DNA from: DATKEU01 sp036493295
GTDB lineage: Bacteria > Myxococcota_A > Polyangia > Fen-1088
Direction of reading: 5' to 3'
DNA length: 10,412 bases
Assembly: GCA_036493295.1 (NCBI GenBank)
Contig: DASXQB010000177.1
Coordinates: 1-10,412 of the forward strand
The notes under the pieces are model-generated. The model was not told the origin of the DNA. It was given only the letters and a program-made list of their open reading frames with translations, and made no database searches. Positions 6,185 to 10,412 of this stretch are shown here, piece by piece. The position numbers and the translations under genes were made by a program. Position 1 is the stretch's first letter; every line of letters starts with the position of its first letter.

Positions 6185-7423
6185 ATGGCACGAAGGGTCG
6201 TTATCACAGGTGTCGGGCTTGTCACCCCGATTGCCATCGGAACCGAGGAGACCTGGCAGGGTTTGGTGTCAGGTAAGTCGGGCATCGGGCCCATCACCCA
6301 CTTCGATCACACCGCGTTCGCCACGCACTTTGCCGGCGAGATCAAGAACTTCGATCCCACCCGCTGGGTCAGCGCGCGCGACGCCAAGTCGACCGATCCC
6401 TTCATTCAGTTCGCCATCGCCGCCGCCGCGCTGGCGATTGAAGATTCGGGTCTGAAGATCGAAGGCGCCTTCGCCGAGCGCGTCGGCTGTTTCGTCGGCG
6501 CCGGCCTGGGCGGCGTCACCACCATCGAGGCGGCGTGCCGCACGCTGGCTTCGAAGGGGCCCCGGCACGGCATCTCGCCCTTTTTTGTCCCGATGATCAT
6601 CGTGAATCTGGCGCCCGGGCAGATCTCGATCCGCTTTGGAGCCAAGGGGCCGAACCTCAGTCAGGTGTCGGCGTGCTCGACCGGCGCGCACGCCATCGGC
6701 GACGCGTTCCGGGTCATCCAGCGCGGCGACGCCGACGCCATGATCTGCGGCGGCACCGAGGCCACGGTGACGCCCCTTGGGGTCGGTGGGTTCAACAGCA
6801 TGCGCGCGCTGTCCACCCGCAACGATGCGCCCACGGAGGCCTCGCGTCCGTTCGATCGCGAGCGTGACGGCTTTGTCATCGCGGAAGGTTCGGGCGTGGT
6901 GATCATCGAAGAGCTCGAACACGCCAAGAACCGCGGCGCCAAGATCTACGCCGAGCTGGCCGGATACGGCGCCAACGCTGACGCTTACCACATCACCGCG
7001 CCAGCGCCGGAAGGCGAGGGCGCGCAACGCTGCATGAAGCTGGCGTTGGCCGACGCCAAGCTGAACCCGTCGCAGATCGGGTACATCAACGCCCACGGCA
7101 CGTCGACGAAGATGAATGACGCCAACGAGTCGCTGGCGATCAAGAAGGTCTTCGGCGACAGCGCCCGCAAGGTGATGGTCAGCTCGACCAAATCGATGAC
7201 TGGCCACATGCTGGGCGCGGCGGGCGGCGTGGAGACCGCGGTGTGCGCGCTGGCCTTGTCGCGCGCGATTATCCCCCCGACCATCAACTACACCACGCCC
7301 GATCCCGAGTGCGACCTCGACTATGTCCCGAACACCGCCCGCGAGGTGAAGGTCGACCACGTGCTCACCAACAGCTTCGGCTTCGGCGGAACCAACGCCT
7401 GCCTCGTCCTCAGTCGCTTTTAA
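6185..7423 (+). CDS. fabF: Beta-ketoacyl-ACP synthase II (FabF)
   Basis: A 412-aa KAS II, usual length. It extends acyl-ACP by condensation with malonyl-ACP and is the main elongation enzyme. The Cys-His-His triad is complete: C164 (in VSACSTGAHAIGDA), H304 (in NAHGTST) and H341 (in STKSMTGHMLGAAGG), with conserved K336. Other family blocks are ITGVGLVTP near the N-terminus, SRPFDRERDGFVIAEG (220-235) and the C-terminal NSFGFGGTNACLVL with the glycine-rich loop. The active-site context ACSTG differs slightly from the common ACATG. The frame extends upstream through acpP, but the family N-terminus starts at ATG 6185, preceded by a purine-rich ribosome site (GGAAGAAGAGGGAG, about 6162-6175). 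It is the last clear gene of the operon; no strong terminator follows. Confidence 0.96.
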   Translation: MARRVVITGVGLVTPIAIGTEETWQGLVSGKSGIGPITHFDHTAFATHFAGEIKNFDPTRWVSARDAKSTDPFIQFAIAAAALAIEDSGLKIEGAFAERVGCFVGAGLGGVTTIEAACRTLASKGPRHGISPFFVPMIIVNLAPGQISIRFGAKGPNLSQVSACSTGAHAIGDAFRVIQRGDADAMICGGTEATVTPLGVGGFNSMRALSTRNDAPTEASRPFDRERDGFVIAEGSGVVIIEELEHAKNRGAKIYAELAGYGANADAYHITAPAPEGEGAQRCMKLALADAKLNPSQIGYINAHGTSTKMNDANESLAIKKVFGDSARKVMVSSTKSMTGHMLGAAGGVETAVCALALSRAIIPPTINYTTPDPECDLDYVPNTAREVKVDHVLTNSFGFGGTNACLVLSRF

Positions 7424-7481
7424 CGAGTCGGTTTAACGCCCTCGGCCGCATCTTTTCGTCCGCCTGAAACGTTCTCCGATT

Positions 7482-7488
7482 GGAGGAG
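7482..7488 (+). promoter_or_regulatory. Ribosome-binding site for the NmrA-like gene
   Basis: GGAGGAG ends 6 nt before ATG 7495. It decides for 7495 over an in-frame TTG at 7480, which would place the Shine-Dalgarno inside the coding sequence. Confidence 0.75.
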
Positions 7489-7494
7489 ACGACG

Positions 7495-8391
7495 ATGGCG
7501 ACACAAGACAAGGTTATCGTGGTGACCGGCGCAACCGGACGGCAAGGGGGCGCCGCGACGAGACACCTTCTGCGGGCGAATCGCTGGACCGTGCGCGCGC
7601 TGACCCGGAATCCGGCGTCGGCGGCGGCTCGGCGGCTGGCCGCCGAAGGCGCTCAGGTCGTCGCCGCCAACCTGGATGATCCGAAGAGCCTGGGCGCGGC
7701 GATGCAAGGCGCTTACGGCGTCTACAGCGTGCAGAATTTCTGGGACAGCGGCGTGGCGCGCGAGATCCAGCAAGGCCAGGCCGTCGCCGACGCCGCGCTG
7801 GCCGCCGGCGTCCAGCATTTTGTCTACGGCTCGGTCGGCAGCGCCGCCAAGAAATCCGGGGTCGAGCACTTCGAATCGAAGTTCGTGGTCGAGAACTACG
7901 TGCGCGGCTTGGGCCTGCCCGCCACCTTCGTACGGCCCTGCTGTTTCATGGAGAATTACTACATCCCCCAGGTGGAGATCGCCTTGCTGAAAGGCAAATT
8001 GCTCGATCCTGTACGGGCGGAAAAACCGTTTCAGCTGATCGCGGTCGACGACATCGGGGCCTTCGTCGCGCTGGCCTTCGAGCGGCCGGCGCAGCTTGTC
8101 GGGCAGGCGATCGATCTCGCCGGCCAGCAGCTGACCAACATCGAAGCAGCGGGGATCTTCGGGCGAGTGATGGATCGAACCATCACCTTCAAAAAAATTC
8201 CGCCGCTGGTCATTCGTCTGTTCATGCGCGAGCTGCGGCCGATGTTCACCTGGTTCAACGACGCCGGGTTCAACGCCGACGTGGCCGCGGTCCGCCGCCA
8301 GTTTCCCGAGGTGCAGTGGAAAGGTCTCGAGGACTGGCTGTGGTCCGAAGGGTGGGACCGACGGGCCAAGGCGGTTCGCAAGGCGGCGTAG
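7495..8391 (+). CDS. NmrA-like family NAD(P)-binding protein
   Basis: A 298-aa protein of the atypical short-chain dehydrogenase group (NmrA/HSCARG-like). The N-terminal Rossmann motif GATGRQGG is at 12-19 and R38 in ALTRNP is placed for NADP phosphate binding. A middle block YSVQNFW, the VQHFVYGSVGSA block and KFVVENYVRGLGLPATFVRPCCFMENY follow the usual NmrA pattern; the classical YxxxK is replaced by HFESKFVVE, so typical dehydrogenase chemistry is doubtful. Such proteins often sense the NADP(H) state or act as quinone or isoflavone-type reductases; the substrate cannot be told here. It lies 71 nt after fabF with no obvious promoter or terminator between, so read-through is possible, but there is no functional reason to assign it to fatty-acid synthesis. 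Confidence 0.88.
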   Translation: MATQDKVIVVTGATGRQGGAATRHLLRANRWTVRALTRNPASAAARRLAAEGAQVVAANLDDPKSLGAAMQGAYGVYSVQNFWDSGVAREIQQGQAVADAALAAGVQHFVYGSVGSAAKKSGVEHFESKFVVENYVRGLGLPATFVRPCCFMENYYIPQVEIALLKGKLLDPVRAEKPFQLIAVDDIGAFVALAFERPAQLVGQAIDLAGQQLTNIEAAGIFGRVMDRTITFKKIPPLVIRLFMRELRPMFTWFNDAGFNADVAAVRRQFPEVQWKGLEDWLWSEGWDRRAKAVRKAA

Positions 8392-8435
8392 CGGCAAGCT
8401 GCGCCGGCGCCGTTGTTCTGGAATACTCAGCGATC

Positions 8436-8948
8436 ATGAAGACCGAGCGCCCGGCGTTGACCACCGGATCGCCGGCGCTGCAGATGCGTCCGGCCCGATT
8501 TGAAGACGTCTCGGAGATCTTGCGCTTGATCGAACGGGCGGTGGTCTTCGGCTGCCGCGAACATTATCAACCGTCGCAACTGGCGCTGGTCTTTGCCGGC
8601 TATGCGCAGGCGCTGTTCGTCGAACTGCTTGGCCCTTACGAATCCGTCGCCGCCGAACGCCAGTCACGCATCGTCGGGTTCGCCCAGCTTGATCCCCACG
8701 ATGGGCGACTGCGAGCCTTGTTCGTCGATGCGGCCTGCCAGCGCCGAGGTGTCGGTCGCGCGTTGCTGGCGCACGTCGAGGCGCGCGCGCTGGCTCGTGG
8801 TTGCGGCCGCATGTACGGAGCGATGTCGCTGAACGCCGTCTCGTTTTACGCCGCCGCCGGCTTTCATCCATACGGCGGAGCGTCGCGCCTGACGTCGAAC
8901 GATGGGGCCATCCCCGTGGTGCGCATGGAAAAACAATTGGGCGCCTGA
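8436..8948 (+). CDS. GNAT-family N-acetyltransferase
   Basis: A 170-aa acetyltransferase of the GNAT fold. Motif A, which binds acetyl-CoA, is clear: LRALFVDAACQRRGVGRALL, with Q102-RRGVG-R108 matching Q/RxxGxG/A. Motif B is SLNAVSFYAAAGF (131-143), with Y138 in the usual general-acid position. The N-terminal part, RPARFEDVSEILRLIERAV, is the ordinary first strand and helix. The frame is open upstream to 8316, but that part overlaps the NmrA-like gene; ATG 8436 is chosen because it falls in the 44-nt gap, although no good ribosome site precedes it, and the later in-frame ATG at 8484 is possible. The substrate is unknown. The gene is co-directional with its neighbours, and its stop is 2 nt from the next ATG (8951). 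Confidence 0.85.
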   Translation: MKTERPALTTGSPALQMRPARFEDVSEILRLIERAVVFGCREHYQPSQLALVFAGYAQALFVELLGPYESVAAERQSRIVGFAQLDPHDGRLRALFVDAACQRRGVGRALLAHVEARALARGCGRMYGAMSLNAVSFYAAAGFHPYGGASRLTSNDGAIPVVRMEKQLGA

Positions 8949-8950
8949 CG

Positions 8951-9020
8951 ATGGAAACGAAGAACCCACCGCCCGCCGGAGCTGGCGCAGGCGCAGGCGC
9001 GGACGCGGTTTCTCGATCTG
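8951..9020 (+). other. Frameshifted N-terminal segment of the ECF sigma gene
   Basis: ATG 8951 lies 2 nt after the GNAT stop, but its frame ends at 9040 after 29 codons (METKNPPPAGAGAGAGADA...). The +1 frame over the same bases reads PPELAQAQARTRFLDLV, a normal lead into the sigma region-2 helix that continues from 9021. A one-base insertion around 8966-8980, in a C/G-rich stretch, would explain this. A hexamer repeat GGCGCA, GGCGCA, GGCGCG (8984-9001) lies just after; being a multiple of three it cannot cause the shift. Real mutation and sequencing error cannot be told apart here. Confidence 0.55.
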
Positions 9021-9545
9021 GTGGCCGAGCTGCGCCCTGAGCTCCATCGCTACTGCGCGCGGCTGACCGGTTCGATCGTCGATGGGGAAGACGTCGTGCA
9101 AGAGACCCTGGCCAAGGCGTATTACGCCATCAGCATGGCGGCGGAGATGCCGCCCACAACACGGCCGGGCGAGCGCGCGCGGCTGCGCCAGTACGCCGCG
9201 CTCTTCAACGCTCAGTCGCGGGAGGCGCTGCGGGCGCTGATCGCCGAGGATTGCCGGCTAGATCTGGTGTCACGCGTGGAACGGCGCGGGCCCGCGGTGG
9301 GGGAGTACTACGCGCGTTATGCCGATCAGCGCGACGTGCGGGCCGCAGTCGGCGTCTTGGAAGACGCGCACGGCGGGCGGTTGGCGCTGGGCATCTACTC
9401 GACACGGTCCAGCGCCAACCCCACCACGTTCGTGTTGATCGAATGGCGTGGCGACAAGCTGTCGCTGATCCGCGATTTTCGGTATGTCCCCCACATCGCC
9501 GACGAGGTGATGCTGGGTCGGGCGACGTTTCGCCTGGTTGATTGA
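9021..9545 (+). CDS. Core-deleted ECF sigma factor with SnoaL/NTF2-like C-terminal domain (probable pseudogene)
   Basis: From the GTG at 9021 the frame gives 174 aa; the reading frame extends upstream to 8949 but with no start codon. Residues 3-37 (ELRPELHRYCARLTGS, then GEDVVQETLAKAYYA) are the first part of ECF sigma region 2. At about residues 44-50 (nt 9150-9170) the sequence passes directly into PGERARLRQYAALFNAQ, the start of a SnoaL/NTF2-like domain that runs to the end (AEDCRLDLVSR, VGEYYARYA, FVLIEWRGDKLSLIRDFRYVP). In normal SigJ/ECF41-like proteins these parts are separated by the rest of region 2, a linker and region 4, about 100 residues or more. The missing part includes the -10 and -35 recognising elements, so it cannot work as a sigma factor. 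The junction is in frame. It may be a decayed gene or an in-frame deletion product with only the small-molecule-binding-type fold left. No Shine-Dalgarno precedes the GTG. Confidence 0.65.
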   Translation: MAELRPELHRYCARLTGSIVDGEDVVQETLAKAYYAISMAAEMPPTTRPGERARLRQYAALFNAQSREALRALIAEDCRLDLVSRVERRGPAVGEYYARYADQRDVRAAVGVLEDAHGGRLALGIYSTRSSANPTTFVLIEWRGDKLSLIRDFRYVPHIADEVMLGRATFRLVD

Positions 9546-9569
9546 CGCCAGTTAGTGGCTGCTGGCGTC
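9544..9569. terminator. Hairpin between convergent genes, possible bidirectional terminator
   Basis: GACGCCAG (9544-9551) and CTGGCGTC (9562-9569) form a perfect 8-bp stem with a 10-nt loop. The stem starts within the TGA of the + strand sigma-remnant gene, and the loop begins with the TAA of the - strand DUF2934 gene. Neither side has a T-run, so termination strength is uncertain. Confidence 0.45.
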
Positions 9570-9785
9570 CAGCTGCGCTTCCGCGGCTAGCCAGTCTTCG
9601 ACGTCGTGGCCGTCTTCGGCGCCACGCGCGAGATAAAGCTGGTACGAACGAGCCGCGATCTCGTCGAAGGTGGGCGGGCTTTTCGCCGTCGCCACCGATT
9701 TTGCCGTCGTCAGGGAAGGTGCCTTGACCGCCATCGGCGCTGAGGTTCTCCCCGTTTTCACCGTCTTCCGCCCTGTGTTCCTCAT
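9552..9785 (-). CDS. DUF2934 domain small protein
   Basis: A 77-aa protein. The C-terminal half (about 37-72) matches the DUF2934 pattern FDEIAARSYQLYLARG followed by GHDVEDWLAAE: a short two-helix unit with the conserved Y/F-E/Q-L-Y, RG and GHDxEDWLxAE features. The N-terminal half (1-36) is basic, rich in Lys, Thr and Ala with no acidic residue and so probably disordered. The function of DUF2934 is not known to me; the basic tail suggests nucleic-acid contact, a guess. The ATG at 9785 has no Shine-Dalgarno, but a promoter-like pair lies just upstream at a distance suggesting leaderless mRNA. The stop is 7 nt from that of the + strand sigma remnant, convergent. Confidence 0.8.
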   Translation of the reverse strand: MRNTGRKTVKTGRTSAPMAVKAPSLTTAKSVATAKSPPTFDEIAARSYQLYLARGAEDGHDVEDWLAAEAQLDASSH

Positions 9786-9792
9786 GCGTCGA

Positions 9793-9820
9793 TGTATACG
9801 CCTGGGCGCGTCGACAGCAA
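9793..9820 (-). promoter_or_regulatory. Candidate promoter of the DUF2934 gene
   Basis: On the minus strand a -35-like TTGCTG (9815-9820) and a -10-like TATACA (9793-9798) are 16 bp apart, each only a partial consensus match (3/6 and 4/6). An A/T run (about 9819-9834, unusual in this DNA) just upstream could act as an UP element. The -10 ends 7 nt from the ATG at 9785, so the predicted start is at or within a base or two of the ATG. Confidence 0.4.
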
Positions 9821-9834
9821 AAATTTTTTTGTTT

Positions 9835-10122
9835 CTATTCGGACAAGGCCTGCGCTGTCTGCTGTTCCTCGCGTAGCTCTTCCAGGATGGCGATCAGCAG
9901 GCGAGCCGCCAATTCGGACGGTTTCGCGCAGACATCGCCCATCACCTCGGCCAGCGTGAACGACCAGTGTCGATCGCGCTTGGCCCACTCTAGAAACGCG
10001 TGGGGCGATTGCAGACGCCCCTTCACGATCTCATGCGCTTGCAGCCGCCAGCGTTCGCCGTGACCGTCAAGCTCCGAATGCAGCTCCCGGATCATCATCG
10101 GAAAATCGTGCGCCACCAACAT
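9835..10122 (-). CDS. Hypothetical protein, 95 aa, unrecognised
   Basis: I do not recognise a family. The protein is predicted soluble and mostly helical: an N-terminal part MLVAHDFPMMIRELHSELD, a His- and Trp-rich middle (H21, W25, H30, H41, W46, H52, W53), and a C-terminal amphipathic helix (SELAARLLIAILEELREEQQ, 69-88). There is a single cysteine (C65), and no signal peptide or membrane segment. It is likely real because ATG 10122 is preceded by GGAGGT (minus strand, 10131-10136) at 8-nt spacing. It points the same way as the DUF2934 gene 49 nt downstream, but that gene has its own candidate promoter. Confidence 0.65.
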   Translation of the reverse strand: MLVAHDFPMMIRELHSELDGHGERWRLQAHEIVKGRLQSPHAFLEWAKRDRHWSFTLAEVMGDVCAKPSELAARLLIAILEELREEQQTAQALSE

Positions 10123-10130
10123 TCCGCGAC

Positions 10131-10136
10131 ACCTCC
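10131..10136 (-). promoter_or_regulatory. Ribosome-binding site of the 95-aa protein
   Basis: ACCTCC on the plus strand is GGAGGT on the minus strand, 8 nt before the ATG that ends at 10122. It supports both the existence and the start of this small gene. Confidence 0.7.
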
Positions 10137-10147
10137 ATCAGTGTTGA

Positions 10148-10180
10148 CCCAACCCTACCCCCGCTGGTTTCCCCGTCCCC
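10148..10180 (-). other. G-rich tract, potential G-quadruplex
   Basis: On the minus strand five G-runs occur in order: GGGG, GGGG, GGGGG, GGG and GGG, with loops of 2, 8, 2 and 2 nt. One loop is slightly over the usual 7-nt limit. It lies about 12 nt upstream of the ribosome site of the 95-aa protein, on its coding strand, so it could form in DNA or in the mRNA leader. Confidence 0.4.
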
Positions 10181-10339
10181 GTTACACTGTCGGCTAGGCT
10201 ATGGCAGCCGGAATCGAAGCTCCGATTTGACCATTGGCGCGGCGTAACCGTCCACAGGATTCGTCTTCGTCCCCGGCCTCAATCGTAACAACAACACGGC
10301 TCGACTGCCGCACCATTCCCGGATTCGAATAATGTTTTT
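10181..10339. other. Intergenic region without a recognised gene
   Basis: Short of a convincing open frame; base usage is less GC-skewed than the coding parts. It presumably holds the promoter of the 95-aa gene, but I see no clear -35/-10 pair. A tiny ATG frame at 10201 ends after 9 codons and is ignored. Confidence 0.4.
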
Positions 10340-10412
10340 TCAGCCGGCCAGGGTCGCTTCGATCGCGTCGGCGCTTTTGGGAATCGCGGCGGTCAGAACC
10401 TCGGCGCCGGTT
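10340..10412 (-). CDS. Possible C-terminal end of a gene running off the right edge
   Basis: On the minus strand the last 23 codons read TGAEVLTAAIPKSADAIEATL-AG and end in TGA at 10340-10342. Third positions are mostly G/C and the composition suits a soluble protein, so it may be the tail of a gene outside the window. I do not recognise the family. On the plus strand, ATG 10332 also opens a frame to the edge that resembles a signal peptide (MFFQPARVASIASALLGIAA); only one of the two is likely real and 73 bases cannot settle it. Confidence 0.4.
   Translation of the reverse strand, partial: TGAEVLTAAIPKSADAIEATLAG

Noticed and set aside
6269..7360. Long minus-strand open frame opposite fabF
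   Set aside because: Composition (Arg, Gly, Ala, His) is that of a shadow frame, and fabF on the other strand has all catalytic residues.
7420..8397. Minus-strand open frame of about 325 codons opposite the NmrA-like gene
   Set aside because: It mirrors the NmrA-like gene almost exactly and shows no recognisable domain.
8984..9001. Three hexamer units GGCGCA/GGCGCA/GGCGCG as a functional repeat
   Set aside because: Only three units, within a coding frame giving Ala-Gln repeats; more likely simple compositional repetition.
9821..9832. A5T7 run as an intrinsic terminator
   Set aside because: No adequate stem precedes it on either strand; the nearby GTCGA/TCGAC pair is only 5 bp with an 18-nt loop. 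A promoter-associated A/T element is the better reading.
10146..10172. ECF-type promoter (minus strand GGAAAC and GTC) for the 95-aa gene
   Set aside because: The match is short and falls within the G-rich tract; there is not enough consensus to call it.

Overview
The window is GC-rich bacterial DNA with strong G/C preference at third codon positions. Gene order and protein character (an MCE protein with a PRPDK...EDPRG C-terminal region, then yceD-rpmF-plsX-fabH-fabD-fabG-acpP-fabF) suggest a myxobacterium or other deltaproteobacterial-type organism (Myxococcota or a relative). That placement is inference from family resemblance; no rRNA or other taxonomic marker is present.

Region 1 (1-1179) is the 3' part of an MCE/MlaD-type lipid-transport gene entering from the left edge. 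Region 2 (about 1200-7423) is a complete type II fatty-acid-synthesis operon, all on the + strand. A near-consensus sigma70-type promoter (-35 TTGACT, 16-bp spacer, -10 TATAGT) lies just upstream and carries a perfect 10-bp palindrome in its spacer. The genes are yceD (DUF177), rpmF (L32), plsX, fabH, fabD, fabG, acpP and fabF. plsX/fabH overlap by 4 nt and fabD/fabG by 8 nt. The larger gaps, before acpP and before fabF, carry their own ribosome-binding sites, and two small hairpins precede acpP. Together these genes make malonyl-ACP (FabD), start chains (FabH), elongate (FabF), reduce (FabG) and divert acyl-ACP into phospholipid (PlsX). AcpP is the carrier. No dehydratase, enoyl reductase or acetyl-CoA carboxylase gene is in the window.

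Region 3 (7424-9545, + strand) is a looser accessory set: an NmrA-like NAD(P)-binding protein, a GNAT acetyltransferase, and a damaged ECF sigma-factor gene. The last keeps the start of sigma region 2 and a C-terminal SnoaL/NTF2-like domain but has lost the middle, including region 4. Its natural ATG is also out of frame with the rest.

Region 4 (9552-10412, mostly - strand) holds a small DUF2934 protein and an unrecognised 95-aa protein with a good Shine-Dalgarno site. A G-rich tract lies upstream of the latter. A right-edge open frame may be the tail of another - strand gene. The + and - gene sets converge at a hairpin (9544-9569) that spans the space between the two stop codons.

Most of the window is ordinary housekeeping DNA. 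The observations most worth following are the palindrome inside the fab promoter, the core-deleted ECF sigma gene, and the small-protein region at the right end. I see no CRISPR array, tRNA, rRNA, transposase or evident new defence system.
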